Counted from the first letter of the stretch, positions 46,050 through 55,814 are shown. The stretch: DNA of 64,000 nucleotides from Clostridium sp. UBA4108 (GCA_002381695.1 DFXM01000039.1:164121-228120); one strand, 5' to 3'. Program-made: numbers and translations. Notes: generated by a model not told the origin, from the sequence alone.

Positions 46050-46058
46050 TGGTATAAT
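46050..46058 (+). promoter_or_regulatory. Extended -10 promoter for the OLE RNA
   Basis: TGGTATAAT lies 50 bp after ispA. It would start transcription at about 46065, exactly where the 5' strand of the OLE closing stem begins. The -35 region is not recognisable. OLE RNA could also be cut from the longer ispA transcript. Confidence 0.6.
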
Positions 46059-46064
46059 TTTATA

Positions 46065-46650
46065 GAGTGGTGCAGTATTCTAGTCAGGTAAGCATTTTTG
46101 AGGGCGGGGCTAAAAATCCGTCAAAGGGCACATCGATGAAGCTTCTTGTGCTGGCTTGTGACGCCCAGTTATGGGCTGGTGCTGGGAGAAAGATAATGGG
46201 GCAGCCGCAAAGGCATGCGCTACTGACCCTATTATCGTGGAGACCATTGTATGTGCTTGGGGAGAGATGCCCTGAGTACGGCAATGGATTAAACCTGCAT
46301 TGTGGTAAACTGAGCTATGTGCAGTGTAGCCTGCCTTGAGTGAGGTGGGGAGAGGTGAGACAGATTGCGTTACTCCGGCCAGAGTAAAGTAATTATTGCT
46401 TGCTGAAACCTAGTTTGCAAAAGAGGATAAAAAGATGCCTAACTGTCGGGGAAATCTCCTAGACTGTTTGTAAAAAGCATATTAAGGATTGCAGTGTGGA
46501 CTAAGTGGTAATCTAGCCCTGTAGCATGGAAACACTACAGATAAGATATTAAAGGGAAACCGTCAAAATGGCGACAGTTTGATTATCTTATGGGAAAACC
46601 TGCTAGACCTAAGCCGCAAATTTAACTTAGTATGCTACCACTTTTTATTT
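46065..46650 (+). ncRNA. ole: OLE RNA (ornate, large, extremophilic)
   Basis: A roughly 585-nt non-coding RNA between ispA and oapA-dxs, the defining location of OLE RNA. It is far richer in G than its surroundings. The ends pair: AGTGGT-GCA (46066-46074) with TGC-T-ACCACT (46633-46642), followed by TTTTTATTTATTTT, which would also serve as terminator. Internal stretches such as GGGCAGCCGCAAAGGCATGC and TTACTCCGGCCAGAGTAA look strongly structured. OLE forms a membrane-bound RNA-protein complex with OapA and is linked in studied bacilli to growth under alcohol, cold and Mg stress. The ends are inferred from pairing, not measured. Confidence 0.92.
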
Positions 46651-46667
46651 ATTTTGGGAGGACAAAA

Positions 46668-47255
46668 TTGGAAAGCCAGAGTATTAAACTTAAAAAAAAA
46701 GGTAAAAATAATAAGAAGAATATAAAAAAAAATAATAAAGAAGCAGTTTGGATATTTAAAACAATTATATACACTATGATTATTAGTGGAACTGCTTCAT
46801 TGCTGTCAGAATCTACACTTCCAAATGTCAATGCACCAGTGGCATTTTCCGTATTAGTGTTGATTATTTTTTTAGGTGTAATTTTTGATATTATAGGTAC
46901 AGCTGTAACTGCAGCGGATGAAGTTCCTTTTCATGCCATGGCTTCAAAGAAGAAAAAAGAAGCTAAAATTTCTATAAAAATGATTAGAAATGCTAGCAAA
47001 GTTTCTAACTTTTGTAATGATGTTGTAGGAGATGTATGTGGTATAATTAGTGGTTCAGTAGGAGTTGTAATAGTAGCAAAGATGATTTCAATTTATCCAC
47101 AAACAAATGAAGTTCTAGTTGCCACACTAGTAAGTTCTATGATAGCAGGAGCTACAGTTGGAGGGAAAGCTATGGGCAAAAAAGTGGCTATAGGTAACAG
47201 CAATAAAATTATACATTCTGTGGCTAAAATAATATATTTTATAAGAAGAGGATAG
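46668..47255 (+). CDS. oapA: OLE-associated membrane protein OapA
   Basis: A 195-residue protein with a strongly basic N terminus (about 25 residues, [16 protein letters not shown]), two to four membrane segments (about 33-50, 62-85, 125-145, 155-172) and a conserved central loop [20 protein letters not shown]. This layout and the position directly after the OLE RNA match OapA, which binds OLE and carries it to the membrane. I chose TTG 46668 because GGGAGGAC is 6 nt upstream; ATG 46632 in the same frame lies inside the closing stem of the RNA. The central loop resembles the start of DUF21/CNNM Mg-transport domains; this is my inference. It is followed at 5 bp by dxs. Confidence 0.9.
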   Translation: MESQSIKLKKKGKNNKKNIKKNNKEAVWIFKTIIYTMIISGTASLLSESTLPNVNAPVAFSVLVLIIFLGVIFDIIGTAVTAADEVPFHAMASKKKKEAKISIKMIRNASKVSNFCNDVVGDVCGIISGSVGVVIVAKMISIYPQTNEVLVATLVSSMIAGATVGGKAMGKKVAIGNSNKIIHSVAKIIYFIRRG

Positions 47256-47260
47256 AAACA

Positions 47261-49126
47261 ATGGCAAAATATTTAGATGATTACAAGAGCTTTAGACAAA
47301 TTAAAGAGATGAAAATAGATGAATTAGAAGAGTTTGCAGAAGAAATAAGAGAATTCCTTATAGATAATCTATCTAAGACTGGAGGGCATTTGGCATCCAA
47401 TCTTGGAGCAGTTGAATTAACTATTAGTTTATACAATGTATTTGATTTTGATAAGGATAAGATTATCTGGGATGTAGGCCATCAGAGTTATGTACATAAG
47501 ATACTTACAGGAAGAAAAGATAAATTTTCCACATTGAGAAATTTTGGTGGATTAAGTGGCTTTCCAAAGAGAGAAGAAAGTAAATATGATATGTTTGAAA
47601 CAGGACATAGTAGTACATCTATATCTGCAGCAGTAGGAATGGCACGAGCTAGAGACTTAAAAAATAAAAAGCATGATGTGTTAGCAGTGATAGGTGATGG
47701 AGCATTGACTGGAGGTATGGCTTTTGAAGCCCTAAATGACATAGGGTATAAAAATACTAAAATGATTATTATATTGAATGACAATCAAATGTCAATCTCT
47801 GAAAATGTAGGCGGTATGTCAACTTACCTCAGTGAATTAAGGATGGGAACCATATACAATAAGTTTAAGAATGAATTCAACTCAGCTTTAGAAAGAATCC
47901 CTGGAGTAGGTAAAGGGGTTATTAATTCTGTAAATAAAGTAAAGGACTCTGTAAAACAATTAGTAGTTCCTGGAATGTTATTTGAGGATATGGGAATAAA
48001 ATATTATGGACCTATTGATGGACATAATATTAAAGAGTTAAGCAAAGTATTTAAGAAGGCACGAAAAGTTCAAGGGCCAGTATTGATACATGTAATCACA
48101 AAAAAAGGAAAAGGTTATGAATTTGCTGAGAAATTCCCACATAAATTCCATAGTGTTGGTACTTTTAATTGTGAAAGCGGTGAATCTTTAAGTACTAGTA
48201 GTAAATCTTATTCTTCAGTATTTGGAGAAACCATGGTAAAATTAGCACAAAAGAATAAAAATGTGGTAGCTATTACAGCAGCTATGCCAGAAGGGACTGG
48301 ATTAGAGGAGTTTTCACAAGCGCATCCTAATAGATTTTTTGATGTAGGTATAGCAGAGCAGCATGCGGTTACTATGGCAGCTGGAATGGCTGCAGAGGGC
48401 CTAAAGCCTGTATTTGCTGTTTACTCTACTTTCTTACAAAGAGCTTATGACCAAATAATTCATGATGTAGCCCTTCAGAAATTACCTGTTATTTTTGCAA
48501 TAGATAGAGCTGGGATTGTTGGGCAAGATGGTGAAACTCATCAGGGAATATTTGATTTATCTTATTTAACGCATATACCAGATATGACAGTTATGAGTCC
48601 AAAGTGTACAGAGGAATTAAGGTATATGATTCAATATGCTGTGACTCAAAACTATCCGATAGCTATAAGGTATCCTAGAGGTGGGGATAGAAAAGATGTT
48701 CAACTTTCACCTATGACTTTTTTTAGACGAGGGAAATGGGAAGTACTTGGTAATAAAGAAGGAAAAATTGCTATTATAGCTGCTGGAAAGATGGTACAAA
48801 CTGCTATGGCAGTTAAAGAAAAATTGTTAGCAGAAGGAATTAATTCTACAGTGATTAATTCTTGTTTCATTAAGCCTATTGATGAAGAGCTAATAAAAGA
48901 ATTGGTTAATGATGGGTACGCCATAATAACTATTGAGGATAATGTAATTACAGGTGGATTAGGCAGTGAGGTATTACAGTATATAAACTTACAAGGGTTA
49001 AGTGCTAAAATAATGAATTTAGGATTTAAGGATAAATTTGTTCCTCATGGAAGTGTAGATATTTTATATGAAATTCATAATTTAGACGTAGATGGAGTTT
49101 ATAAAAGTATTTTAAGTATTTTATAG
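47261..49126 (+). CDS. dxs: 1-deoxy-D-xylulose-5-phosphate synthase
   Basis: A 621-residue thiamine diphosphate enzyme that condenses pyruvate and glyceraldehyde 3-phosphate, the first step of the MEP isoprenoid pathway. Motifs: [36 protein letters not shown], the ThDP-binding [15 protein letters not shown] ... [10 protein letters not shown], and the transketolase central domain with [17 protein letters not shown]. The ribosome site AGAGGAT lies in the end of oapA, so the two are probably coupled. It shares the pathway with ispA. Confidence 0.96.
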   Translation: MAKYLDDYKSFRQIKEMKIDELEEFAEEIREFLIDNLSKTGGHLASNLGAVELTISLYNVFDFDKDKIIWDVGHQSYVHKILTGRKDKFSTLRNFGGLSGFPKREESKYDMFETGHSSTSISAAVGMARARDLKNKKHDVLAVIGDGALTGGMAFEALNDIGYKNTKMIIILNDNQMSISENVGGMSTYLSELRMGTIYNKFKNEFNSALERIPGVGKGVINSVNKVKDSVKQLVVPGMLFEDMGIKYYGPIDGHNIKELSKVFKKARKVQGPVLIHVITKKGKGYEFAEKFPHKFHSVGTFNCESGESLSTSSKSYSSVFGETMVKLAQKNKNVVAITAAMPEGTGLEEFSQAHPNRFFDVGIAEQHAVTMAAGMAAEGLKPVFAVYSTFLQRAYDQIIHDVALQKLPVIFAIDRAGIVGQDGETHQGIFDLSYLTHIPDMTVMSPKCTEELRYMIQYAVTQNYPIAIRYPRGGDRKDVQLSPMTFFRRGKWEVLGNKEGKIAIIAAGKMVQTAMAVKEKLLAEGINSTVINSCFIKPIDEELIKELVNDGYAIITIEDNVITGGLGSEVLQYINLQGLSAKIMNLGFKDKFVPHGSVDILYEIHNLDVDGVYKSILSIL

Positions 49127-49141
49127 TTATAAGGAGAAAAA

Positions 49142-49966
49142 ATGACAGAGGATAAAATGAGATTGGATTTATTGGTATACAATAAGGGGCTAGTGTCCTC
49201 TAGAGAACGTGCAAGAGAGTATATAACTAGTGGAAAAATATATGTTAATGGAATTATGGAAAAGAAGTGTGGGAAAAAAGTGTGTAGTAATTCCAATGTT
49301 GAGATAAGAGGAGAAGTACTTCCTTATGTAAGTAGAGGAGGTTTAAAACTTCATAAAGCACTAAAATCTTTTAAGATAAACTTAAAGGATAAAGTGTGTT
49401 TAGACATTGGAGCATCTACTGGAGGTTTTACTCACTGTATGTTAACATTTGAAGCTAAAAAGGTGTTTGCTATTGATGTGGGAAGAGATCAATTAGTATC
49501 TCAATTAAGAGAAGATAATAGGGTTATTTCTATGGAGAATACAAATATAAGAGGAGTAACTAAAGAAACTATAGGAGAATTATGTGACTTTGCTTCTATA
49601 GATGTATCATTTATATCATTGACAAAGGTAATACCACATGTGCTTGAATTGTTAAAATCAAATGGAGAAGTAGTCGCACTTATTAAGCCACAATTTGAGG
49701 CAGGTATAGGAAAGGTATCTAAAAAAGGCGTGGTTAGAAATATAAAAATTCATGAAGAAGTTATTTTAAATGTTGTAACTTTTTTAATTGAATCAGGATT
49801 ACACATCATAAATTTAGATTATTCTCCTATAAAAGGACCTAATGGAAATATTGAATACTTAATATACTTTAGTAAAGACAATAATCTAATGGAAAATTTT
49901 GATGTGAGACAGATATCCTATATAATTTCGAGATCACATGCAGAGCTTGATAGGGAGGGCATATGA
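49142..49966 (+). CDS. tlyA: TlyA family rRNA 2'-O-methyltransferase (S4 + FtsJ domains)
   Basis: A 274-residue protein with an N-terminal S4 RNA-binding domain (MRLDLLVYNKGLVSSRERAR, GKIYVNGI) and an FtsJ-type Rossmann domain (CLDIGASTGGFTHCML, then DVSFISL, LIKPQFEAG). TlyA enzymes methylate ribose 2'-OH in 16S and/or 23S rRNA. In Bacillus this is YqxC, in the same gene order. AAGGAG precedes the start. The last bases overlap nadK (ATGA). Confidence 0.94.
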   Translation: MTEDKMRLDLLVYNKGLVSSRERAREYITSGKIYVNGIMEKKCGKKVCSNSNVEIRGEVLPYVSRGGLKLHKALKSFKINLKDKVCLDIGASTGGFTHCMLTFEAKKVFAIDVGRDQLVSQLREDNRVISMENTNIRGVTKETIGELCDFASIDVSFISLTKVIPHVLELLKSNGEVVALIKPQFEAGIGKVSKKGVVRNIKIHEEVILNVVTFLIESGLHIINLDYSPIKGPNGNIEYLIYFSKDNNLMENFDVRQISYIISRSHAELDREGI

Positions 49967-50811
49967 AGAAGATTGGGGTCAATATTAATTCTTCAAAAGA
50001 TGAAAATGAGAAGATACTAACTTATGTATGCAAAATTATTGAAGAGACATTTCCAAAGGCACAGATTTTTATATACAAAGATGGGAAAGATTTAGAGAGC
50101 AAAAGATGTAGTGAGTTGGATGTATTAATAGTTTTAGGTGGAGATGGTACAATTTTAAGGACTGCTAGAAATTCATATAAGCATGAAATTCCTATACTGG
50201 GAGTTAATATAGGGCATTTAGGGTTTTTATCTAGTGTAGAGTTGTCTCATTTTAAGGCAGCTATGGAAAATTTAAGAGAAAAGAATTTCAAGGTTGTAGA
50301 TAGAATGATGATAAAATGTAATGTAAATAATGAAAAAACTCAAGATTTTGCAGCATTAAATGATATTGTATTAACAAAAAGTACCTCAAGTAGAATGGTG
50401 ACTTATGATATATATGTAGATGATAGTTTTTACATAACATATAAGGCTGATGGACTGATTATTTCTACACCTACAGGGTCTACGGCTTATTCATTGTCTG
50501 CGGGAGGTCCTTTAGTATATCCTACTTTAAATTTAATTAGCTTAACTCCTATATGCCCTATATCTTTCGGGGCAAAAACTATGATATTGGATGGACGTAA
50601 TGCAATAAAAATAAAATTAAATCATGAAAAGGAAAATGTATTTTTAGCTTGTGATGGGGATATAATGCTGGAATTAAACAAATATGATGAAATAGAGATA
50701 GAGGCCTTAGATAAAAAGTGTAAGATTGTTGAATTTGATGATTATGATTATTTTAAAATTTTAAGGAATAAGATTATTTCAAGGTCTAGAGACTGTGAGG
50801 GTGATAATTAA
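49963..50811 (+). CDS. nadK: NAD kinase
   Basis: A 282-residue NAD kinase that makes NADP from NAD with ATP or polyphosphate. The glycine-rich motif VLGGDGTILRTAR is at about residues 58-70, with the catalytic Asp. NDIVLTKS and the second conserved region ADGLIISTPTGSTAYSLSAGG follow. It overlaps tlyA by four bases and shares one base with argR, so tlyA-nadK-argR-recN reads as one unit. Confidence 0.95.
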   Translation: MKKIGVNINSSKDENEKILTYVCKIIEETFPKAQIFIYKDGKDLESKRCSELDVLIVLGGDGTILRTARNSYKHEIPILGVNIGHLGFLSSVELSHFKAAMENLREKNFKVVDRMMIKCNVNNEKTQDFAALNDIVLTKSTSSRMVTYDIYVDDSFYITYKADGLIISTPTGSTAYSLSAGGPLVYPTLNLISLTPICPISFGAKTMILDGRNAIKIKLNHEKENVFLACDGDIMLELNKYDEIEIEALDKKCKIVEFDDYDYFKILRNKIISRSRDCEGDN

Positions 50812-51263
50812 TGAAAGAAAAACGTCAAGATATAATATTAGAAATTATAAAAAGGAAAGACGTAGAAACTCAAGAAGAATTGGCAGAAGAGTTAAAAAGC
50901 AGAGGAATTAATGTAACTCAGGCTACGGTTTCAAGAGACATAAAAGAGCTTAATCTAATAAAAATACTATCGCATAATGGTAAATATAAATACGCACAGG
51001 TATCTAAGGGCAGAAATACCAATATAAATGCATTAGCAACTATTTTTTCAAATACAGCATTGTCTATAGAAAAAGTTGATAAACTTTTGGTAGTTAAAAC
51101 TATATCTGCATCTGCATCTCTAGCAGCAGAAGCTATAGATTCCTTTAATTTAGAAGGTGTAGCAGGAACCATAGCTGGAGATAATACTTTATTTATATTG
51201 GTCAGAACTGATGAAAAAGCAGAGGAATTGCTAAGGGAAATTAAAAAATTAATAAATGAATAG
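50811..51263 (+). CDS. argR: Arginine repressor ArgR/AhrC
   Basis: A 150-residue arginine-responsive regulator. The N-terminal winged helix binds DNA (ETQEELAEELKSRGINVTQA then TVSRDIKELNLIKI). The C-terminal domain forms the hexamer and binds arginine (AAEAIDSFNLEGVAGTIAGD, with the GTIAGD(D/N)T motif here GTIAGDNTLFILV). No arginine genes are in the window, so it works in trans. The start overlaps the nadK stop (TAATG). Confidence 0.95.
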   Translation: MKEKRQDIILEIIKRKDVETQEELAEELKSRGINVTQATVSRDIKELNLIKILSHNGKYKYAQVSKGRNTNINALATIFSNTALSIEKVDKLLVVKTISASASLAAEAIDSFNLEGVAGTIAGDNTLFILVRTDEKAEELLREIKKLINE

Positions 51264-51274
51264 GATGGTAATTA

Positions 51275-52966
51275 ATGCTTTTACAATTAAATATTTCAAA
51301 TTTTGCTCTTATTGAGAATTTATCTGTGGACTTTTCAAATGGATTTAATGTTCTATCTGGTGAAACAGGAGCAGGAAAGTCTATATTAATTGATGCTATC
51401 AATTTTGTCTTAGGAGGAAAATTCAATAAAAATTTAATACGAGTTGGAGAAGAAAAAACAGTAGTTGAAGCGGTATTTTCCATTGAAAATAGAAAAACTG
51501 AAGAAATATTAAATGAATTAGAAATAAATCATGAGGGTTTAGTAATAATAAGTAGAGAAAGCTTTCATTCAGGAAAAACTATAGCTAAGGTTAATAATAA
51601 AAGCTTACTTTTGGCTAAAGTAAAGCAAATTAGTGAAACTCTTTTAGATATTCACGGACAACATGAAAATCAAAATTTATTAGATAATTCAAATCATATT
51701 GTTTATGTTGATTCTTTTGGAGAAGAAAAACTTAGTACAACTTTAGAAGAATATTCTAGCTTATATAAGAATTATATGGATCTAGAGAAAAAAATAAAAA
51801 ATCTTCAGGGAGATCATGGAGAAAGAGAAAAAACTATAGATTTTCTAAAGTTTCAAATTGATGAAATTATTTCTATTAATCCTAAAATGAATGAAGATGA
51901 AGAATTAAATGAGAAATTTAATCTTTTAGCTAATGCGGAAAAGATTAAAAAATCACTTAATATTGGGTATACTATATTAAAAGAAAGTGATGAGAATAGA
52001 TATTCTATATTAGATTCACTAATGTATGTATTAAGAGAACTAAAGTCTGTTGAAAAACATAATGAAGAAATAAAAACAATAGCATCTTCATTAGAAGATA
52101 GTTACTATATACTTCAAGAGGATGTTCAATCAATAGGTAGTATTATGGATAAAGTTTATTATGATGAAGGAGAATTAGAATATATCAATTCTAGGATATA
52201 TCAACTATCCAACTGTAAGAAAAAATATGGTGCTACTATTGAAGAAGTTTTAGATTATAAACAATCTATTGAAGAAAGATATTATGAGTTAGTTAATAGT
52301 GGAGATATTATAAATGAATTGTTGAAAGATCAAAATGCAATTTTAGAAAAATTGGACAATTTGTCTATTAAATTACATGAGTTGAGGATAGCAGTAAGTG
52401 AAAATTTAGAAGAAGAAGTTAAAAAACAACTAGATTATGTAGGATTAGAAAAAAGTACATTTAAGATTCAAGTAAACTCTACAAATGATCTAGGTGAAAA
52501 AGGTAGAGATAAAGTTCAATTCACTATATCTACCAATCCAGGGCAGCCACTTCAGCCCTTAGAAGAAATAGTCTCAGGTGGAGAACTTTCACGAATAATG
52601 CTGGCTCTTAAAACTGTGTTTGTTGATAAGGATGAAATTCCATCGGTTATATTTGATGAAATAGATACAGGCATAAGTGGAAGAATTGCTCAAAGAGTTG
52701 GAGAAAAAATGTTTGTAATATCAAAGACCCATCAAGTTTTTTGTATTACTCACTTACCACAAATTGCGTCAATGGCAGATAATAATTATTTGATAGAGAA
52801 AAATAGTACTGAAAATAATACATATACTGAAATAAAAAGATTAAAAGTAAGTGAAGTTCAATTAGAAATAGCTCGTATGATAGGTGGAAGTGAAGTTACA
52901 TCTATAACCCTTGAGAATGCTAAGGAAATGATAAGCTTAGCTAAAGGGTTAAAAGAAAAAATTTAA
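51275..52966 (+). CDS. recN: DNA repair protein RecN
   Basis: A 563-residue SMC-like ATPase that acts early in double-strand break repair. Walker A GETGAGKSILIDAI is at about residues 29-42; a long coiled coil (about 150-370) separates it from the ABC signature EEIVSGGELSRIMLALKTV and Walker B VIFDEIDTGISG. Length is normal. AGGATGGT precedes ATG. It ends the xseA-recN gene series shared with Bacillus. Confidence 0.96.
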   Translation: MLLQLNISNFALIENLSVDFSNGFNVLSGETGAGKSILIDAINFVLGGKFNKNLIRVGEEKTVVEAVFSIENRKTEEILNELEINHEGLVIISRESFHSGKTIAKVNNKSLLLAKVKQISETLLDIHGQHENQNLLDNSNHIVYVDSFGEEKLSTTLEEYSSLYKNYMDLEKKIKNLQGDHGEREKTIDFLKFQIDEIISINPKMNEDEELNEKFNLLANAEKIKKSLNIGYTILKESDENRYSILDSLMYVLRELKSVEKHNEEIKTIASSLEDSYYILQEDVQSIGSIMDKVYYDEGELEYINSRIYQLSNCKKKYGATIEEVLDYKQSIEERYYELVNSGDIINELLKDQNAILEKLDNLSIKLHELRIAVSENLEEEVKKQLDYVGLEKSTFKIQVNSTNDLGEKGRDKVQFTISTNPGQPLQPLEEIVSGGELSRIMLALKTVFVDKDEIPSVIFDEIDTGISGRIAQRVGEKMFVISKTHQVFCITHLPQIASMADNNYLIEKNSTENNTYTEIKRLKVSEVQLEIARMIGGSEVTSITLENAKEMISLAKGLKEKI

Positions 52967-53104
52967 TTTATAATGAGCATATAAGATAAATTACTTAATA
53001 ATTGGCAATATTAAAAAAAGGATGTTTTATGTAGATATATAAATTATAGTAATATAGATTATAGTAATGTTATTATAAAATACATATTGGAACTAAAAAA
53101 ATAG

Positions 53105-53140
53105 AACTATAGACTAGTTAGTTGCAAGTCTATAGTTTTT
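53105..53140 (+). terminator. Intrinsic terminator between recN and spoIVB
   Basis: AACTATAGACT and AGTCTATAGTT pair around an 11-nt loop, followed by TTTTCTATAT. It lies in the 300-bp gap after recN. The gap also holds two imperfect copies of ATTATAGTAAT near 53045-53070. No clear sigma-F/G promoter could be recognised upstream of spoIVB. Confidence 0.82.
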
Positions 53141-53266
53141 CTATATACAATGAAAAAAATACAAGTTGTAAAGATTTTTGGTTATAAATGAAATATAAAT
53201 ATAACATAAAAAAGTTCTTATGAGGGTAACTTAAAAGTAAAGATTTTAATTAGGAGGTGTAGCATT

Positions 53267-54436
53267 ATGAAAAAAATTCTGAGACTTTTCTGTTTGATGT
53301 TTGCTGGTTTTTTGCTATTTGTTTTTTCAAGTATTACAAATAACAATATTTTTGCAAACAATTTATATGGAAAATTAAGCCCAATAGCATACTGCTCTTA
53401 TAGCAATATAAGTAGTAAAAACTATGGTAATTTTTACAATATTCAAAATGTCAGTTCGATGAATAAGAAGAATGCTAAAACTTCCGATATAATGGTGTAT
53501 CCTGGTGGGAAATCCTTAGGAATAAAAATAAGTACAAAAGGAGCACTAGTCATAGCTTTATGTGATATAGAAGCTGTAGGGGAAAAAATTAAAAGTCCTG
53601 CATTGACCTCAGGTATCGCCGTAGGTGATAGTATAATGAAGATAGATGGAAAAGAGGTTTCATCTTCTGAGGATATTGCCACATTAGTAAACAGATGTGA
53701 TGGTAAAGATATAACTGTATTAGTAGAAAGAAAAGGAAAAGAAATGTCTTTTAAAGTTATGCCAGTTATGAGTAAAAATGATGATAAATATAAGATAGGG
53801 TTGTGGGTAAGGGATTCAGCAGCTGGAGTTGGAACTTTAACTTTCTATGATGATGAAAAGAATATCTTCGGAGCCTTAGGTCATCCCATAACAGATGTAG
53901 ATACTGGAAGCATTATGACCATTAATAAAGGAGAAGTAGTATCATCAAATGTAGTATCCATAAAGAGAGGAGTTAGAGGTAATCCTGGAGAACTTAGAGG
54001 AGTATTCACTAATTCCAATGGATCCTTAGGAAAGATAGTGTGTAATACTGAATGTGGAGTCTTTGGTAAAGGTAATAATGGATTAATTAGTAAAAAATTT
54101 AATAAAAAACTAAAAGTTGCATTTAAAGAAGAAGTAAAGGTGGGAAAAGCTCAAATTATAACTACTATTGAGGGAGAAGAACCAGAACTTTTTGATGTAC
54201 TAATTGAGAGAGTAATTAATCAAGAAGAACCAAGTACAAAAAGCATGGTAATTAAAATAATTGATCCACGATGTTTGGAAAAAACTGGAGGGATAGTTCA
54301 AGGAATGAGTGGAAGTCCTATAATCCAAAATGGTAAAATTGTAGGAGCAGTAACACATGTGCTAGTTAATAAACCTGATACTGGATATGGAATATATATG
54401 GATTGGATGATTGAGAAATCTAATAGTGTAAAATAA
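53267..54436 (+). CDS. spoIVB: SpoIVB serine peptidase (sporulation signalling)
   Basis: A 389-residue S55-family protease made in the forespore that triggers sigma-K activation in relatives. An N-terminal signal/membrane segment (about residues 5-25) precedes a PDZ domain (about 100-165, GIAVGDSIMKIDGKEVSSSE) and the peptidase domain. Catalytic residues are visible: His206 in GALGHPITDVDTG, and the nucleophile region GMSGSPIIQNGKIVGA (Ser348/350). AGGAGGTG precedes the ATG. It is directly followed by spo0A, as in other spore formers. Confidence 0.95.
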   Translation: MKKILRLFCLMFAGFLLFVFSSITNNNIFANNLYGKLSPIAYCSYSNISSKNYGNFYNIQNVSSMNKKNAKTSDIMVYPGGKSLGIKISTKGALVIALCDIEAVGEKIKSPALTSGIAVGDSIMKIDGKEVSSSEDIATLVNRCDGKDITVLVERKGKEMSFKVMPVMSKNDDKYKIGLWVRDSAAGVGTLTFYDDEKNIFGALGHPITDVDTGSIMTINKGEVVSSNVVSIKRGVRGNPGELRGVFTNSNGSLGKIVCNTECGVFGKGNNGLISKKFNKKLKVAFKEEVKVGKAQIITTIEGEEPELFDVLIERVINQEEPSTKSMVIKIIDPRCLEKTGGIVQGMSGSPIIQNGKIVGAVTHVLVNKPDTGYGIYMDWMIEKSNSVK

Positions 54437-54463
54437 AATTTATTGTATAAACTGTAATCAGAA

Positions 54464-54509
54464 AATCTTTTGTAGAATTAATTTTAAATTCTACAAAAGA
54501 TTATTTTTT
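54464..54509 (+). terminator. Intrinsic terminator after spoIVB
   Basis: AATCTTTTGTAGAATT pairs perfectly with AATTCTACAAAAGATT around a 7-nt loop, followed by a T-run. Confidence 0.92.
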
Positions 54510-54570
54510 ATACGTTACAAATACAATATATAAAAATATGTTATAATAAAATATTTTTTTATTAAATATA

Positions 54571-54598
54571 GAAGGATTTCTTATAGTCTTGTCGAAAT
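54571..54598 (+). promoter_or_regulatory. Sigma-H-like promoter overlapping a 0A box upstream of spo0A
   Basis: GAAGGATTT fits the sigma-H -35 (RnAGGAwWW). After 11 bp, GTCGAAAT fits the -10 (RnnGAATww) with one mismatch. TGTCGAA at 54590-54596 is a perfect 0A box (Spo0A binding site) that overlaps this -10. The site is about 50 bp upstream of the spo0A start and suggests sigma-H expression with direct autoregulation by Spo0A. Pattern match only. Confidence 0.6.
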
Positions 54599-54646
54599 AT
54601 TTAATTAAGTTTATATGGTAAAAATTACTAGAGGGAGAGTTGATTT

Positions 54647-55471
54647 ATGGATCAGAAAAATATAAGTGTACTTATCGCAGATGATAACAAGGAATTTTCC
54701 AATATCTTAAATGATTATTTTTCAAATCAAAGGGATATAAATGTAGTTGGTATGGCAAAAAATGGTATTGAGGCATTGGAGTTAATTCAATCAAGAAAAC
54801 CTGATTTAGTAGTACTAGATATTATAATGCCATTATTAGATGGTTTAGGGGTTTTAGAAAAACTAGCAACAATGACTTTGGATCCTATGCCTCAAGTTAT
54901 AATACTTTCTGCAGTTGGACAAGATAAAATAACACAGAGAGCTATTACTTTAGGTGCAAATTATTATGTAGTTAAACCATTTGATATGGATGTTTTTACT
55001 GATAGAATAAGACAGATGTTTAATAATACAATATCTGATGAAGATCCAAGAAAAACAATAGTAGTGAATTCACCTAGTGAAGTCAGACATGGAAACAGCA
55101 CATCTCAAAATAGTCCTTTAAATTTAGAGGCAGAGATAACGAATATAATTCACGAAATAGGAGTACCTGCACATATTAAGGGATATAGTTATTTAAGGGA
55201 AGCTATAACACTTGTAGTAAATGATATGGAATTACTATCTGCAGTTACAAAGGAATTATATCCAACTATTGCAAAGAAATATAATACTACTGCTAGTAGA
55301 GTGGAAAGAGCTATCCGTCATGCGATTGAAGTAGCATGGAATAGAGGACAAATTGAGACTATAAACAAGCTATTTGGATATACAATTCATAACAGTAAAG
55401 GTAAACCAACAAATAGTGAATTTATAGCAATGGTAGCAGATAAGCTTAGATTAAAGAATAAAGGATGTTAG
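54647..55471 (+). CDS. spo0A: Sporulation master regulator Spo0A
   Basis: A 274-residue response regulator. The receiver domain has the acidic pocket IADDN near residue 10-12, phospho-acceptor Asp58 in VVLDIIMP and Lys110 in VVKPFD. A variable linker (about 128-160) leads to the Spo0A effector domain, with the highly conserved recognition helix region [20 protein letters not shown]. Phosphorylated Spo0A switches on sporulation and other stationary-phase genes through 0A boxes. RBS GAGGGAGAG. Confidence 0.98.
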   Translation: MDQKNISVLIADDNKEFSNILNDYFSNQRDINVVGMAKNGIEALELIQSRKPDLVVLDIIMPLLDGLGVLEKLATMTLDPMPQVIILSAVGQDKITQRAITLGANYYVVKPFDMDVFTDRIRQMFNNTISDEDPRKTIVVNSPSEVRHGNSTSQNSPLNLEAEITNIIHEIGVPAHIKGYSYLREAITLVVNDMELLSAVTKELYPTIAKKYNTTASRVERAIRHAIEVAWNRGQIETINKLFGYTIHNSKGKPTNSEFIAMVADKLRLKNKGC

Positions 55472-55514
55472 TCAGTTTGAAACATATGGCATACCAATAA
55501 ACTATTTTTAGAAT

Positions 55515-55600
55515 CAATAGACTATTTGTTTATTAACGAATAGTTTATTGAATTTCAGATACACCTTTTAGTTAATTTATAATTAAGAGGTGCTTTTGTT
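55515..55600 (+). terminator. Two hairpins downstream of spo0A
   Basis: The first pairs CAATAGACTATT with AATAGTTTATTG (one G-T pair) around a 12-nt loop at 55515-55550, without a good U-run. The second (55562-55592) pairs CACCTTTTAGTTAATT with AATTAAGAGGTG with small bulges and is followed by CTTTTGTT; this is the more likely terminator. The rest of the 343-bp gap up to 55814 is AT-rich, with a hairpin ATTATTTAAT/ATTAAATAAT (55768-55792) just before the ribosome site of the next gene and no recognisable gene. Confidence 0.6.
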
Positions 55601-55814
55601 ATAGAAGTCAATAAAATTTTCTTTTAGGGCTTAAGATGTAGCTGAAGATATATTAGTTAAATATGTAATAAATATAAATTAAAAGGAGAAGATGTGATAA
55701 AATTAATGTAATAGGTACTTATTTAAACTAAATTTATGTTTTAAATAAATATGCGTAAATGTAAGAAATTATTTAATTATAAATTAAATAATAATTCGTA
55801 AGGAGGTCATTTAT

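Noticed and set aside
46067..46339. 90-codon reading frame inside the OLE RNA
   Set aside because: It has no sensible ribosome site, its composition follows the structured RNA, and it overlaps the conserved RNA fold. Treated as chance.
46632..46667. Earlier ATG start for oapA
   Set aside because: It lies in the 3' strand of the OLE closing stem and has no Shine-Dalgarno, whereas GGGAGGAC fits TTG 46668.
55694..55711. Mini-frame GTG-to-TAA after AAAAGGAGAA downstream of spo0A
   Set aside because: Only five codons; a chance ribosome-site-like stretch in an AT-rich gap.
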